Of a stretch of 61,089 bases of DNA, positions 38,112 through 49,286 are shown one piece after another. Origin of the DNA: Rouxiella badensis (GTDB lineage Bacteria > Pseudomonadota > Gammaproteobacteria > Enterobacterales > Enterobacteriaceae); contig NZ_MRWE01000034.1 of the NCBI RefSeq assembly GCF_002093665.1, forward strand, positions 1 to 61,089. The letters run 5' to 3'. The stretch's first letter is position 1. Every line of letters starts with the position of its first letter. Both the position numbers and the translations under genes were made by a program. The notes under the pieces were generated by a model, which saw only the letters and a list, made by a program, of their open reading frames with translations, was not told where the DNA came from and did no database searches.

Positions 38112-39554
38112 ATGTCCAGACGGCTCAGAAGAACCAAAATTGTCACCACCCTCGGCCCGGCAACGGACCGCGATAATAATCTTGAAAAAATTATTGCCGC
38201 CGGTGCAAACGTCGTCCGCCTTAACTTCTCTCACGGCACCCCGGAAGATCACCAGCTTCGCGCCGATAAAGTTCGCGAAATTGCGGCTAAACTCGGTCGT
38301 CACGTGGCTATCCTCGGCGATCTCCAGGGCCCAAAAATTCGCGTTTCCACCTTTAGGGAAGGCAAGGTTTTCCTGAATATCGGCGATAAGTTCCTGCTCG
38401 ATGCCAACATGAGTAAGGGCGAAGGCGACAAGGAGCGCGTTGGGATTGACTACAAAGGCCTGCCTGCCGACGTGGTCCCCGGCGATATCCTGCTACTCGA
38501 CGACGGACGTGTGCAGCTCAAGGTTCTCGAAGTTCAGGACGCGAAAGTGTTCACCGAAGTTACCGTTGGCGGTCCGCTGTCGAACAATAAAGGCATCAAC
38601 AAACTGGGCGGTGGACTTTCGGCTGAAGCGCTGACCGAAAAAGACAAAGCCGATATTCTGACTGCGGCAAAAATTGGCGTCGACTTCCTTGCCGTCTCTT
38701 TCCCACGCACCGGTGAAGACCTGAACTATGCACGCCGACTGGCGCGCGATGCAGGCTGCCATGCGAAAATCGTCTCGAAGGTTGAGCGTGCAGAAGCGGT
38801 TGCCAGCGATGCGGCAATGGATGACATTATTCTCGCCTCTGACGTGGTCATGGTGGCGCGTGGAGATTTAGGCGTCGAGATTGGCGATCCTGAGCTGGTG
38901 GGCATTCAGAAGAAGCTTATCCGCCGCGCTCGTACGTTGAACCGCGCCGTGATAACCGCGACCCAGATGATGGAGTCGATGATTACCAACCCGATGCCGA
39001 CCCGAGCGGAAGTTATGGACGTCGCTAACGCCGTGCTCGACGGTACCGACGCGGTGATGTTGTCAGCAGAAACGGCGGCGGGTCAATACCCGGCAGAAAC
39101 CGTGGCGGCGATGGCACGCGTTTGTCTTGGCGCTGAAAAAATCCCTAGCATTAACGTTTCGAAGCACCGTCTTGACGTCGAGTTCGACAACATTGAAGAA
39201 ACCATTGCTATGTCCTCAATGTATGCGGCCAACCACCTCAAGGGCGTCAGCGCGATCATCTCACTCACGGAGTCAGGCAGAACGCCGCTCATCATGTCGC
39301 GTATCAGCTCTGGCCTGCCTATCTTCGCGATGTCTCGCCACGAACATACCCTGAATCTCACGGCGCTTTATCGCGGCGTGACGCCGGTATTCTTTGACAG
39401 CAACAACGACGGCGTCGCCGCGGCTGTCGACGCGGTTAATCTGCTGCGTGACAAAGGCTACCTGCTGTCCGGTGACATCGTCATCGTGACCCAGGGTGAC
39501 GTGATGAGCACCACCGGCACGACCAACACCACGCGCGTTCTGACGGTTGAATAA
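38112..39554 (+). CDS. pykA: pyruvate kinase II
   Basis: PykA (480 residues, the E. coli PykA length) converts phosphoenolpyruvate and ADP to pyruvate and ATP. The N-terminal [14 protein letters not shown], the [10 protein letters not shown] segment, the catalytic K/E region ([23 protein letters not shown]) and TATQMMESM are intact. It is followed by a bidirectional terminator. Confidence 0.97.
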   Translation: MSRRLRRTKIVTTLGPATDRDNNLEKIIAAGANVVRLNFSHGTPEDHQLRADKVREIAAKLGRHVAILGDLQGPKIRVSTFREGKVFLNIGDKFLLDANMSKGEGDKERVGIDYKGLPADVVPGDILLLDDGRVQLKVLEVQDAKVFTEVTVGGPLSNNKGINKLGGGLSAEALTEKDKADILTAAKIGVDFLAVSFPRTGEDLNYARRLARDAGCHAKIVSKVERAEAVASDAAMDDIILASDVVMVARGDLGVEIGDPELVGIQKKLIRRARTLNRAVITATQMMESMITNPMPTRAEVMDVANAVLDGTDAVMLSAETAAGQYPAETVAAMARVCLGAEKIPSINVSKHRLDVEFDNIEETIAMSSMYAANHLKGVSAIISLTESGRTPLIMSRISSGLPIFAMSRHEHTLNLTALYRGVTPVFFDSNNDGVAAAVDAVNLLRDKGYLLSGDIVIVTQGDVMSTTGTTNTTRVLTVE

Positions 39555-39603
39555 GCCGTTGACTGAATCGTGACACCCCGCGGTGGCACTTAGAGTAGAA
39601 CGT

Positions 39604-39630
39604 AAAAAACCGGCCTTGGCCGGTTTTTTT
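39604..39630. terminator. bidirectional terminator between pykA and lpxM
   Basis: AAAAACCGGCC and GGCCGGTTTTT pair around a 2-base gap (effective loop CTTG). It separates convergent pykA and lpxM. Confidence 0.9.
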
Positions 39631-39642
39631 GTGCCTTACCCC

Positions 39643-40617
39643 TTAGCGTGGGTAAAGTTCGTCACGGGTGTACGGCTCCTGCTCGCCCGGCTTGCGGGTT
39701 TTAAGCAGTTTAAGGATCCAGGTGTACTGCTCGGGATTAGGCCCAACCAATACCTCGACCTCTTCGTTCATACGACGCGCGATGGTAGCATCATCAGCCG
39801 TTGCCAAGTCGTACATCGGCGGGCGGATATGGATATCAAGACGATGTTTTTTGCCATCATACACCGGGAAAAGCGGCACGATTTCAGCGCGGCACACTTT
39901 CATCAGCCTACCGACCGCCGGAAGCGTAGCCTTATAGGTTGCAAAGAAATCGACAAACTCGCTGTGTTCCGCGCCGTGGTCCTGATCCGGCAGATAATAG
40001 CCCCAGTATCCCTGACGAACCGAGCTGATAAACGGTTTTATCCCGTCATTGCGCGCATGCATACGGCCGCCAAAACGACGTCGTACGGTATTCCACAGAT
40101 AGTCACTCAGCAGGTTCTTCTGGTTATGGAACATCGCCGCCATCGGCTGACCGGTCGCCGCCATCAGCATGGCAGGAATATCCACCGCCCAACCGTGAGG
40201 CACCAGAAAGATGATGTTCTTCCCTTCTGCTTTCAGGCCATCAACTATCTCCTGATTGTGCCAGTGAACGCGTCCAAGCAGCTTTTTCGCATCGCCACGG
40301 CAGGCCAGTTCGGCCATCATCACCATCGACTGCGGCGCAGCGGCAAACATGTCGTCAATTATCTCTTCACGGCGTGCTTCGGGCAATTCAGGCAGGCAGT
40401 AAAGCAGGTTGATGCGCGCACGGCGACGGGCCCCTTTCGCGAACTTTCCTGCCAGACGACCGAGTCCGCCCAAAATCGGGTCACGAATCGGTGCCGGAAC
40501 GTAAGCCATTGCCGCCATTGCGCCAACGCCCAACCAAATGCCCCAGTAACGCGGATGATAAAAGGCTTTTTGGAACTGCGGGATAAACTCAACGTTCGAT
40601 TTTTTTTCTGATTGCAT
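39643..40617 (-). CDS. lpxM: lipid A myristoyltransferase LpxM
   Basis: LpxM (MsbB, 324 residues) adds the last secondary acyl chain to lipid A at the inner membrane. The catalytic HX4D motif is VPHGWAVDIP. An N-terminal hydrophobic anchor spans about residues 25-45, and YLPDQDHG is conserved. It is downstream of mepM in the same direction, 160 bases apart. Confidence 0.95.
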   Translation of the reverse strand: MQSEKKSNVEFIPQFQKAFYHPRYWGIWLGVGAMAAMAYVPAPIRDPILGGLGRLAGKFAKGARRRARINLLYCLPELPEARREEIIDDMFAAAPQSMVMMAELACRGDAKKLLGRVHWHNQEIVDGLKAEGKNIIFLVPHGWAVDIPAMLMAATGQPMAAMFHNQKNLLSDYLWNTVRRRFGGRMHARNDGIKPFISSVRQGYWGYYLPDQDHGAEHSEFVDFFATYKATLPAVGRLMKVCRAEIVPLFPVYDGKKHRLDIHIRPPMYDLATADDATIARRMNEEVEVLVGPNPEQYTWILKLLKTRKPGEQEPYTRDELYPR

Positions 40618-40777
40618 GCGTTAACTCATAAACTTTTATACTAATTATAAAATTCAATCGTCCAATGATAGGTGCAGTGAATTATTTTGCAATGAATAGT
40701 GTCGCCCGCAACGGCAGACGACGCTATTCAACCAGAAGAAAACGAAGAGATTTTATTCGTTGCGTCTATGGGACACC

Positions 40778-42112
40778 TCAGAGTTTCAGCTGCGGCATCA
40801 CTTCACGCACCGTAGACAGATAGTCTTTCAGGTCCTTGCCGCTGAGGCCTTCGGAGCGCGGCAGCTTGGCGGTCAGCGGATTGACGGCGACGTTGTTGAT
40901 CCACACTTCAAAGTGCAAATGCGGCCCGGTTGAACGCCCGGTATTCCCTGACAGTCCAATACGTTGACCACGCTTCACTTTTTGTCCCGGCTTAACCAGC
41001 ACCCGGCTGAGATGCATATAGCGGGTCATATACTGACGCCCCTGACGAAGCGCAACGTAGTTACCCGCCGCGCCGCCGTTCTTGGCGACGATCACCTCAC
41101 CGTCACCGACGGCCAGTACCGGCGTACCGATAGGCACCGCAAAATCGACGCCGCGGTGTGGCGCAATACGGCCGGTGACCGGATTAAGGCGACGTGGGTT
41201 GAAGTTGGAGGAAACGCGGTACTGTCTGAGGGTTGGGAAACGCAGAAAACCACGCGCCAGCCCGCTGCCCGAACGGTCATAGAACTTTCCGTCTTCGGCG
41301 CGAATGGCATAGTAATCTTTACCGCCGCTGCGCATATGGACGCCGGCGAGTTCGCTCTGCTGGCTCTTGCCGTCGAGCATTTCGCGCGACATCAACACCG
41401 AGAACTGATCGCCTTTACGCAATTTTTTGAAGTCCATCTGCCACTGTAGGGCTTTGACCACCGCGCCGATTTCGGCATTGGAGAGACCAGCTTCCTTAGC
41501 GCTGCCGACGAAACTGCCGCCGACGGTGCCTTTGAGCACCTGGTCTTGCCATTCGCCTTTCAACATTTCGGTTGAGGCCTTGAAGCCGTTGCCGCTGCGG
41601 TCAAAAGTCACCGTCTCACGGCGCGACTTTTCCCAGGTCAGACGCTGTAAATCACCGTCGTCGTTAACCGTCCAGGACAGCTGCTGGCCTATCTTCAGAT
41701 TACGCAGGTCACTGTTTGAGGTTGCCAGCGCGGAGATATCAGACATGTCGATACCGTACTGATTCAGAATGCTGCTGAGCGTATCGCCGGTAGAGACCAC
41801 ATACTCGTGAACGCCCTTTTCGTTCTCGGTTTTATCATCGAGTTCATCTTTAGGGATATCCGCGGCGGGTGGCGAGTCACTGTCGTCGAGAGGTTCGCTC
41901 GCCTCAGGCAACAGGGAACGCACCTGTTGCGCGTCGAGAAGGATTTGTTTGGCAATAGGCTTTTGGTGATAACCGTCGTCATCATTATGATATACAAAGG
42001 GTTTTGATATCGCCATGGCCAGAGTTAGCGCGGTCAGTGACCCCAGCATGATACGGTGGGGTCGTGGAAGACTGTTGAGCGCCAGAGCGATCGATCGGGG
42101 TAGTAGCTGCAC
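40778..42112 (-). CDS. mepM: murein DD-endopeptidase MepM
   Basis: MepM (YebA, 444 residues; E. coli 440) cuts D-Ala-mDap cross-links to allow cell-wall growth. An N-terminal membrane anchor (about 20-38) is followed by an OapA/LysM-like segment with VVSTGDTLSSILNQYGID. The C-terminal M23 peptidase domain has the zinc ligands in HRGVDFAVP and HLHFEVW. It lies 19 bases after znuA, and the two are probably cotranscribed. Confidence 0.96.
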   Translation of the reverse strand: MQLLPRSIALALNSLPRPHRIMLGSLTALTLAMAISKPFVYHNDDDGYHQKPIAKQILLDAQQVRSLLPEASEPLDDSDSPPAADIPKDELDDKTENEKGVHEYVVSTGDTLSSILNQYGIDMSDISALATSNSDLRNLKIGQQLSWTVNDDGDLQRLTWEKSRRETVTFDRSGNGFKASTEMLKGEWQDQVLKGTVGGSFVGSAKEAGLSNAEIGAVVKALQWQMDFKKLRKGDQFSVLMSREMLDGKSQQSELAGVHMRSGGKDYYAIRAEDGKFYDRSGSGLARGFLRFPTLRQYRVSSNFNPRRLNPVTGRIAPHRGVDFAVPIGTPVLAVGDGEVIVAKNGGAAGNYVALRQGRQYMTRYMHLSRVLVKPGQKVKRGQRIGLSGNTGRSTGPHLHFEVWINNVAVNPLTAKLPRSEGLSGKDLKDYLSTVREVMPQLKL

Positions 42113-42131
42113 TTAAATGGATCCTTATAGC

Positions 42132-43064
42132 TTACTTCAGGCAGCTCACGTACTGAGAAGTCAGATGTGACAGGAAGTTCACATAGCTGTCCTTGGTCAG
42201 TGCGATACCGCCTCCCAGCGGATCCAATGTGCTCGTACGCACTGTTGTTCCCTGGGCAACGGCATTAATTATGGCCGGCCTGAACTGTGGTTCAGCAAAA
42301 ACGCAGACCGCTTTCTGCTCAACCAGCTGTGTTCGAATTTGATGTAATCGCTGTACTCCAGGCGGGATTTCAGGATTCACAGAGAGGCGCCCCATCGGCG
42401 ACAACCCGTAGTGTTTTTCAAAATAACTGAATGTATCCTGAAAAACAAAATATCCCTTTCCCTGAACAGGTTGCAGCATCTTACCAAGCTTTATGTCAGT
42501 TTTTGTCAATCCGGCTTCAAACTGGCGCAAGTTGGCATCTAATTGGTCCTTCTTTTGCGGCATTAGTTCCAATAATTTTGCGTGAATTGCGATAGCGGTC
42601 AGTTTCGCAATATCCGGGGAAAGCCACACCGACATGTCGTAGACGGCAGTTTGCTGATCGTCGGCGATTTTATTATGCGCACGAATGTCATGTTCACGCT
42701 GTTCTTGGTTATCCGCCGCCATAAGTAGGGGTTTCACTTCCGGGATTGCCGAGAGGTCGACGACGCGATTAGGCGGTAATTGCGCCACCGATTTGCTCAT
42801 AAAGCTTTCCATGTCCGGCCCTACCCACACCAGCAGATCGGCGCTACGCATGCGTTGCAGGTCGGAGGGATGCAAAGAATAGCCGTGGGGAGACTGACCG
42901 TCCGGCAGCAGGACATCCGTTGGCGTAACGCCATCGGCAATAGCGGCGGCGATAAAACCGAGCGGGCGCAAAGACGCCAATACTGCCGCCTGAGCGGTGG
43001 TGACCACGCTTGCGGTCAATAATGATGCGGCCATCACGGCGCGGATCAAGAAGGATTTTTTCAT
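42132..43064 (-). CDS. ZnuA-like periplasmic protein lacking zinc ligands
   Basis: This 310-residue protein has a signal peptide and aligns over its whole length with the zinc-binding protein ZnuA (start ASLRPLGFIAAAIADGV, end SQYVSCLK, cysteine pair retained). Compared with E. coli ZnuA recalled from memory, His60 is kept and the C-terminal Asp (DPLG, Asp281) is kept. The second His ligand (MHLW) is Ser145 (MSVWLSP) and the third (VFHD) is Gln209 (VFQDTF). The acidic residue before His60 is Pro, and the His-rich loop is replaced by a segment with only two His. High-affinity zinc binding is therefore doubtful. The znuCB genes that normally diverge from it are missing. The start at 43064 (MKKSFL) is more typical than the ATG at 43073. 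Confidence 0.85.
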   Translation of the reverse strand: MKKSFLIRAVMAASLLTASVVTTAQAAVLASLRPLGFIAAAIADGVTPTDVLLPDGQSPHGYSLHPSDLQRMRSADLLVWVGPDMESFMSKSVAQLPPNRVVDLSAIPEVKPLLMAADNQEQREHDIRAHNKIADDQQTAVYDMSVWLSPDIAKLTAIAIHAKLLELMPQKKDQLDANLRQFEAGLTKTDIKLGKMLQPVQGKGYFVFQDTFSYFEKHYGLSPMGRLSVNPEIPPGVQRLHQIRTQLVEQKAVCVFAEPQFRPAIINAVAQGTTVRTSTLDPLGGGIALTKDSYVNFLSHLTSQYVSCLK

Positions 43065-43073
43065 TTTGATCAT

Positions 43074-43498
43074 TTTTTCTGTTTCACAATAGGCTTATCG
43101 TTTTTATCGTTCTTAAGCCTGTTTTCAGACTAAGCATTTAGGTATTGCAGCAGTCTAGAATACTGCGCCCGCAGCCTGCCTGTCGGCAAATAGCTGAGAG
43201 CAAAAGAGAACTTTTGACTGGAGTTATCATTATTTTGTCAGAGGGGCGGCATTATACCATTGGAATTGAGTTTTAATTTCAAATTTGATCTTTTTAGGGG
43301 AGTACAGCGGGGACGGGAGGAACAAAATGGAAAAAAGGCGCAGAGAGGCAAGAGGTACTGACTTCCCCCTCTTGCCCAGGTTCGCTGCGGTGGCCTATCG
43401 AAGCCGATAAGCCATAAAAGCGACTCGGCGTAGATTGACGTTGGCCTTAAAGACAATCTCCACAAACAGCGCCGCGGGCCACCAGCCAAAAAAACCTT
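43074..43498. other. spacer where znuCB is expected but absent
   Basis: In E. coli znuC and znuB lie between znuA and ruvB on the opposite strand. Here only 425 bases remain. No ATPase or permease fragment could be found in any frame by eye, and no Zur box (paired GTTATA/TATAAC halves) is visible before znuA. Nothing else is recognised apart from short open frames. Confidence 0.5.
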
Positions 43499-44503
43499 TT
43501 ACTCAGGCCGGGTCATCCCAAAATGCCGGTAAGCATGATGGGTCGCCATACGCCCACGCGGTGTGCGTTGAATGAATCCCTGCTGAATGAGGAAGGGTTC
43601 AATGACGTCTTCAATGGTTTCGCGCTCTTCGCCAATCGCCGCCGCGAGGTTGTCCAGTCCAACCGGGCCGCCGGTAAATTTGTCGATAATTGCCAGCAAC
43701 AGCTTACGGTCCATGTAATCAAAGCCCTCGGCGTCGACGTCAAGCATGTCCAGTGCGCCGTTGGCAACGTCACCGTTGATGGTGCCGTCGCCTTTGACCT
43801 CGGCGAAGTCACGCACACGGCGCAGCAGTCGGTTGGCGATACGCGGCGTACCGCGTGAACGGCGAGCGATTTGATGCGCGCCCTCCTCCGACAGCTCAAG
43901 CCCCAGACAAGACGCGCTGCGCCCCACAATGTGCTGCAAATCGGCAACCTGGTAAAACTCCAGGCGTTGCACGATACCAAAACGGTCGCGCAGTGGAGAG
44001 GTCAATGACCCCGCCCGCGTCGTCGCACCGATCAGCGTGAACGGCGGCAGATCGAGTTTGATAGAGCGCGCAGCCGGGCCTTCACCAATCATGATATCCA
44101 GCTGATAGTCTTCCATTGCCGGATACAGCACCTCTTCAACTACCGGTGAAAGACGGTGAATTTCATCGATAAACAGCACGTCGTGAGGTTCGAGGTTGGT
44201 CAGCATCGCCGCGAGGTCACCCGCCTTTTCCAACACCGGACCCGACGTGGTACGCAGGTTCACGCCCATCTCGTTAGCAACAATGTTGGCCAGCGTAGTT
44301 TTACCCAGTCCGGGAGGACCGAAAATCAGCAGGTGATCCAGCGCGTCGCCGCGCTGTTTGGCCGCCTGAATGAAGATCTCCATCTGCGAACGAACGTGCG
44401 GCTGCCCAACGTATTCGGACAACAGTTTAGGACGAATCGCTCTGTCGATAACTTCTTCTTCGCTGATAACACCAGCAGAAATAAGACGGTCAGCTTCTAT
44501 CAT
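43499..44503 (-). CDS. ruvB: Holliday junction helicase motor RuvB
   Basis: RuvB (334 residues) is the AAA+ motor for branch migration. Walker A is [11 protein letters not shown], Walker [11 protein letters not shown], sensor 1 LIGATTRAG, and the C-terminal winged-helix domain has RTPRGRMAT. It follows ruvA by 8 bases. Confidence 0.98.
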   Translation of the reverse strand: MIEADRLISAGVISEEEVIDRAIRPKLLSEYVGQPHVRSQMEIFIQAAKQRGDALDHLLIFGPPGLGKTTLANIVANEMGVNLRTTSGPVLEKAGDLAAMLTNLEPHDVLFIDEIHRLSPVVEEVLYPAMEDYQLDIMIGEGPAARSIKLDLPPFTLIGATTRAGSLTSPLRDRFGIVQRLEFYQVADLQHIVGRSASCLGLELSEEGAHQIARRSRGTPRIANRLLRRVRDFAEVKGDGTINGDVANGALDMLDVDAEGFDYMDRKLLLAIIDKFTGGPVGLDNLAAAIGEERETIEDVIEPFLIQQGFIQRTPRGRMATHHAYRHFGMTRPE

Positions 44504-44511
44504 CTGTTACC

Positions 44512-45126
44512 TCACAGAGCCGCGCGAAGCGCTTCTCTAATCAATGTCTCGCACTCTGCGCCGGGTTTGGCCACTTTACTGATCATTCGGCTCGCCTCTG
44601 GCGGCTTATAGCCGAGAGAAATGAGTGCGGCAACCGCTTCGCCTTCGGCGTCAGACTCTTTCGCCTTCGACGCAGCAGCAGGCAGGTTAATATCGACCGG
44701 ATTGTTAAACAGGTCGCCGTTGAGCCCTTTAAAGCGGTCCTTCATTTCAACCACCAGACGTTCGGCGGTCTTCTTGCCCACGCCAGGCAGCTTGATAAGC
44801 GAGGTGATTTCTTCTTTCTCTACCGCACTCACAAACTGCTGCGCAGACATGCCAGAGAGAATAGCCAGCGCCAGCTTCGGCCCTACGCCGTTGACCTTAA
44901 TAAGCTCGCGGAACAGCGCACGTTCCTGTTTATCATTGAAGCCGTAAAGCAGCTGCGCATCTTCACGCACGATAAACTGGGTGAAGACCACCGCTTCTTG
45001 CCCCAGCTCCGGCAGTTCGTAAAAACAGGTCATCGGCATGTGCACTTCATAACCCACGCCGTTGGTTTCCAACAGCACTAACGGGGGCTGTTTTTCCAGA
45101 ATAATGCCTCTGAGACGACCTATCAC
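44512..45126 (-). CDS. ruvA: Holliday junction-binding protein RuvA
   Basis: RuvA (204 residues) binds four-way junctions as a tetramer and loads RuvB. The N-terminal OB domain ([12 protein letters not shown]), two helix-hairpin-helix motifs ([14 protein letters not shown] and [16 protein letters not shown]) and the C-terminal RuvB-binding domain are all present. Confidence 0.98.
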   Translation of the reverse strand: MIGRLRGIILEKQPPLVLLETNGVGYEVHMPMTCFYELPELGQEAVVFTQFIVREDAQLLYGFNDKQERALFRELIKVNGVGPKLALAILSGMSAQQFVSAVEKEEITSLIKLPGVGKKTAERLVVEMKDRFKGLNGDLFNNPVDINLPAAASKAKESDAEGEAVAALISLGYKPPEASRMISKVAKPGAECETLIREALRAAL

Positions 45127-45230
45127 TTTTACCTTCCTTTGCCGATGAATCCGCCAGCAAGGCCAGCGGAATGACGAAAATTTTTATGGTTTATATCATA
45201 GAAAAGAGCTGGATAGATATCCAGCCTTAA

Positions 45231-45752
45231 TTAACGCATTCTCCCCCGCGCCAACTGGAGCCTGTCGCTGCTTAAGCGAATCGCATTTTGGCTGACGTGA
45301 CAATGAGTTATGGCAATAGCCAGCGCATCGGCGGCGTCCGACTGAGGATTGGCAGGCAGCTTGAGCAAGGAACGCACCATGTGCTGCACCTGACTCTTTT
45401 CCGCCGCACCGGTACCGACGACGGTCTGCTTGACCTGTCGCGCCGCATATTCAAATACCGGCAAATCCTGATTAACCGCCGCCACTATCGCCGCGCCGCG
45501 CGCCTGACCCAGCTTGAGCGCCGAGTCGGCATTCTTGGCCATAAACACCGATTCAATGGCAAAAAAGTCCGGCTGAAACTGGGTGATAATTTCGGTAACG
45601 CCCGCATAAATCAGCTTCAAACGCCCCGGCATGTCATCGACCACCGTGCGAATGCAGCCGCTGCCCAAATAGCTGAGCAGCCTGCCCTGCTGGCGGATAA
45701 TGCCATAGCCTGTGACGCGTGAACCGGGGTCAATCCCCAGAATGATAGCCAT
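45231..45752 (-). CDS. ruvC: Holliday junction resolvase RuvC
   Basis: RuvC (173 residues) cuts Holliday junctions symmetrically. The catalytic acidic residues are in ILGIDPGSR (Asp7), FAIESVF (Glu66) and the C-terminal [10 protein letters not shown] pair. It lies 104 bases upstream of ruvA; yebB, found between them in E. coli, is absent. Confidence 0.98.
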   Translation of the reverse strand: MAIILGIDPGSRVTGYGIIRQQGRLLSYLGSGCIRTVVDDMPGRLKLIYAGVTEIITQFQPDFFAIESVFMAKNADSALKLGQARGAAIVAAVNQDLPVFEYAARQVKQTVVGTGAAEKSQVQHMVRSLLKLPANPQSDAADALAIAITHCHVSQNAIRLSSDRLQLARGRMR

Positions 45753-45932
45753 CGCTTATTAATACCTTATCTTATGATAACGCTGAGCCTGTCCGGGCAG
45801 AGGACCGGTTGGCGTATGAAATGTTCTGTTGGCAAGTTTGTCTTGAATTGAAGGAAAAAACAAACCGGACTGAGGATGTCCGTAAAGCCGGGCGAAAACG
45901 CGAGCCTGTCGCGCCTTCGCCCGTGAGGAAGA

Positions 45933-46676
45933 TTACAGGGTTTCTGCGATCTCGTCGGAGATTTCACCGTTGTGGTAAACCTCCTGCACATCATCACAGT
46001 CTTCCAGCATGTCAATCAGACGCAGCAGCTTAGGCGCGGTCTCGGCGTCCATATCGGCCTTGGTAGAAGGGATCATGGTGACTTCAGCCTGATCGGCCAC
46101 GAAGCCAGCGGCCTGCAACGCGTCTTTTACATCGCCCAGGCTTTCCCATGCGGTGTAAACGTCAATTGCGCCGTCGTCATAGGTCTGGATGTCATCAGCA
46201 CCCGCTTCGAGCGCGGCTTCCATGATAACGTCTTCGTCCTGGCCTGGAGCAAAGGTGATTACGCCGGTTTTGGTGAACAGGTAAGCGACGGAGCCGTCGG
46301 TCCCCAGGTTACCCCCGGTTTTGCTGAAAGCATGACGCACTTCAGCAACGGTACGGTTACGGTTATCACTCAGACATTCAACCATCACGGCGGTGCCGCC
46401 CGGGCCGTAGCCTTCATAGATGATGGTTTCCATGTTGGTGTCGTCATCGCCGCCCACGCCGCGCGCGATGGCGCGGTTCAGGGTATCGCGCGTCATGTTG
46501 TTTGACAGCGCCTTGTCGATGGCCGCACGCAGACGTGGATTGGCACCCGGATCGCCGCCGCCCAGTTTCGCAGCGGTAACCAGCTCGCGAATGATTTTGG
46601 TGAAAATTTTACCGCGTTTAGAGTCTTGTGCTGCTTTGCGGTGTTTGGTGTTGGCCCACTTACTGTGACCTGCCAT
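45933..46676 (-). CDS. yebC: YebC/PmpR family protein
   Basis: This 247-residue protein starts [18 protein letters not shown] and is the universal YebC/TACO1 family. Family members help translation of proline-rich stretches or act as regulators, depending on species. [17 protein letters not shown] and the acidic C-terminal region are typical. It lies upstream of ruvC and downstream of nudB, as in E. coli. Confidence 0.96.
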   Translation of the reverse strand: MAGHSKWANTKHRKAAQDSKRGKIFTKIIRELVTAAKLGGGDPGANPRLRAAIDKALSNNMTRDTLNRAIARGVGGDDDTNMETIIYEGYGPGGTAVMVECLSDNRNRTVAEVRHAFSKTGGNLGTDGSVAYLFTKTGVITFAPGQDEDVIMEAALEAGADDIQTYDDGAIDVYTAWESLGDVKDALQAAGFVADQAEVTMIPSTKADMDAETAPKLLRLIDMLEDCDDVQEVYHNGEISDEIAETL

Positions 46677-46763
46677 AAAAGATCTCCATTAGCCTTATAC
46701 AGGCTGAACTCATTTTAGATAATCAACGGCCTTGCTCCGAGACTCAATGACTCTGAGACCGGC

Positions 46764-47201
46764 CTAATAAATAACAAATTCTTCAATCGCCTGCTGATTG
46801 CTCGGTGACTTGGTCAAAGCGGCCGCAGCCGCTTTGTCCAGCCAACGATAGGCGTGGTGTTCGGTCAGAACAATGCTTCGCTCTTCCGGCAATGCCAGAC
46901 AGAACCAGTGCTCTTTGTTCCAGCTCACGCCAGGGGCATAGCGATAGCGCAGGTGCGCAAACAGTTCAAACTCGACACAGCGGCCGCAGTCCTGTAACAG
47001 CAGATTTTCGGCAGCGATATCGATGCCAACCTCCTCCAGAACCTCACGCTGCGCAGTTTGCGCGGGTGACTCGCCGTCTTCCAGGCTGCCGGTAACCGAC
47101 TGCCAGAACTCCGTATCGTCACGCCGCTGGAGCATCAGCACCCGGCCGTTGTTTCTGGCATAGATGACCACCAGTATCGACTCAGGACGCTTGTAGCTCA
47201 T
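46764..47201 (-). CDS. nudB: dihydroneopterin triphosphate diphosphatase NudB
   Basis: NudB (145 residues) removes pyrophosphate from dihydroneopterin triphosphate in folate synthesis. The Nudix box reads GSLEDGESPAQTAQREVLEEVG, with the REVLEE core intact. Its ATG overlaps the aspS stop by one base (TGATG), so translation is probably coupled. Confidence 0.95.
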   Translation of the reverse strand: MSYKRPESILVVIYARNNGRVLMLQRRDDTEFWQSVTGSLEDGESPAQTAQREVLEEVGIDIAAENLLLQDCGRCVEFELFAHLRYRYAPGVSWNKEHWFCLALPEERSIVLTEHHAYRWLDKAAAAALTKSPSNQQAIEEFVIY

Positions 47202-48994
47202 CAGTTATTCTCTGAATCTGTGTCTGGGGTCGCTTTTTTAGCGATAACGCTAATCCCTAGCTCAACCAGAGACGCCGGATTGGCGAAGTTAGGTGCTTCG
47301 GTCATCAGACAGGCTGCCGCCGTGGTTTTCGGGAACGCGATAACGTCACGGATGTTATCGGTGCCGGTCAGCAGCATGACCAGACGGTCAAGACCAAACG
47401 CCAGACCCGCATGCGGAGGCGTGCCGTATTTCAGCGCATCAAGCAGGAAGCCAAACTTCTCGCGCTGCTCGTGTTCGGTAATACCCAGAATGCTGAATAC
47501 CGCCTGCTGCATCTCACCACGGTGGATACGTACGGAACCGCCACCCACTTCATAGCCGTTGATAACCATGTCGTAGGCGTTGGCGATAGCGGAGGTTGGG
47601 TTCGCGATCAGCTGTTCCGCCGTCATTTCTTTCGGTGCGGTGAACGGGTGATGCATGGCCGAAAGTCCGCCTTCGTCGGTGTCTTCGAACATTGGGAAGT
47701 CAACCACCCACAGCGGCGCCCAGGCGCTTTCGTTGGTGATTTTCAGGTCGCGACCCAGTTTCAGACGCAGTGCACCAATGGCATCGGTGACAATCTTGGC
47801 ACTGGCGGCGCCGAAGAAAATCATATCGCCATCCTGTGCACCGGTACGCTCTATCAGCGCACTCAGCAGTTCTTCGTTCAGGAACTTGGCAACCGGGCTC
47901 TGGATACCTTCGAGGCCTTTAGCCACTTCGTTGACTTTAATGTAAGCCAGACCCTTGGCGCCGTAAATTTCGATAAACTTGGCGTATTCGTCGATCTGCT
48001 TACGGCTCAGCTGGGCAGCACCCGGCACGCGCAGCGCGGCAACGCGACCTTTCGGGTCGTTAGCCGGATCGGAGAACACTTTAAACTCGACGGACTTGAA
48101 CAGGTCAGCAACGTCGACCAGCTCCATCGGGTTACGCAAATCAGGCTTGTCGGAGCCGAAACGACGCATAGCATCGGCGTAGGTCATGATCGGGAAATCA
48201 CCCAGATCGACGCCTTTAACCTCCAGCCACAGCTCGCGCGCCAGCTTCTCCATGACTTCGCGAACCTGCTCTGCGGTCATGAAAGAGGTTTCAACGTCAA
48301 TCTGAGTGAATTCAGGCTGACGGTCGGCACGCAGGTCTTCGTCACGGAAACATTTAACGATTTGGTAATAACGGTCAAAGCCAGACATCATCAACAGCTG
48401 CTTGAACAGCTGTGGGGACTGTGGCAATGCGTAGAACTTACCTTTATGTACGCGGCTTGGCACCAGATAGTCGCGCGCGCCTTCCGGCGTGGCCTTGGTC
48501 AGCATCGGCGTTTCGATGTCGAGGAAGTCATGGGTGTCCATGAAACGGCGTACAAAGCTGGTGATGCGTGCGCGAGTTTTCAGGCGGTTGGCCATCTCAG
48601 GGCGACGCAGGTCCAGATAGCGGTATTTCAGACGCGCTTCTTCGGTGTTGTTGTGGTTGGAATCCAGCGGCAGCGGTTCTGAACGGTTGATGATGTTCAG
48701 CGCGCTGGCAAAGACTTCAACTTCACCCGTTGCCATGTCTTTATTAAACTGGCTTTCAGGACGCGCACGAACGGTACCGGTTAACTGCACGCAAAACTCA
48801 TTACGCAGTTCTGACGCCAATTCGTACGCTGCGCTCTGATCCGGATCGAAAAATACCTGCACGATGCCTTCACGGTCGCGCAAATCGATGAAGATCAAAC
48901 CACCCAGGTCGCGGCGGCGGTTAATCCAACCGCACAAAGTCACTTCCTGACCAACGTTGGACGAATTCAGCTTGCCACAATATTCAGTACGCAT
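47201..48994 (-). CDS. aspS: aspartyl-tRNA synthetase
   Basis: AspRS (597 residues) is a class IIb synthetase. The N-terminal OB-fold anticodon domain (about 1-105), class II motif 2 ([18 protein letters not shown]), the GAD insertion domain and motif 3 ([13 protein letters not shown]) are in order. It is the first gene of the aspS-nudB pair and is divergent from yecD. Confidence 0.98.
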   Translation of the reverse strand: MRTEYCGKLNSSNVGQEVTLCGWINRRRDLGGLIFIDLRDREGIVQVFFDPDQSAAYELASELRNEFCVQLTGTVRARPESQFNKDMATGEVEVFASALNIINRSEPLPLDSNHNNTEEARLKYRYLDLRRPEMANRLKTRARITSFVRRFMDTHDFLDIETPMLTKATPEGARDYLVPSRVHKGKFYALPQSPQLFKQLLMMSGFDRYYQIVKCFRDEDLRADRQPEFTQIDVETSFMTAEQVREVMEKLARELWLEVKGVDLGDFPIMTYADAMRRFGSDKPDLRNPMELVDVADLFKSVEFKVFSDPANDPKGRVAALRVPGAAQLSRKQIDEYAKFIEIYGAKGLAYIKVNEVAKGLEGIQSPVAKFLNEELLSALIERTGAQDGDMIFFGAASAKIVTDAIGALRLKLGRDLKITNESAWAPLWVVDFPMFEDTDEGGLSAMHHPFTAPKEMTAEQLIANPTSAIANAYDMVINGYEVGGGSVRIHRGEMQQAVFSILGITEHEQREKFGFLLDALKYGTPPHAGLAFGLDRLVMLLTGTDNIRDVIAFPKTTAAACLMTEAPNFANPASLVELGISVIAKKATPDTDSENN

Positions 48995-49286
48995 AACGGT
49001 ATCCCTTTGATCTCACTGCCTGTGAGCATCGGATTAATATGGGTCGAAAAAAGGCGGTCATTATAAAGGAATTTCGTTCGCAGGATAAGTGCGAACACGC
49101 AGTTGATGCACCTGAAATTCGCTTTGGCGCGCCCTCACATATAATTTAACAAAATTATCAACAAACCCTACCCTAACCTGGATTAGACTCTTACGGACTA
49201 TTAGTGCCCTAAGTAATTGCCGTCGCACGGAGGCTGCGCAACGACCGTGGGTTATTTAAACTTATAAAATCGCGAGCCTACCTATT

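Noticed and set aside
39583-40611. A 342-codon open frame antisense to lpxM
   Set aside because: It is a mirror of lpxM and begins inside the pykA/lpxM terminator.
43238-43489. An 83-codon minus-strand frame where znuCB is missing
   Set aside because: No similarity to ZnuC or ZnuB and no ribosome-binding site; low-complexity basic content.
47411-48682. A 423-codon open frame antisense to aspS
   Set aside because: aspS is unmistakable on the minus strand; the antisense product resembles nothing.
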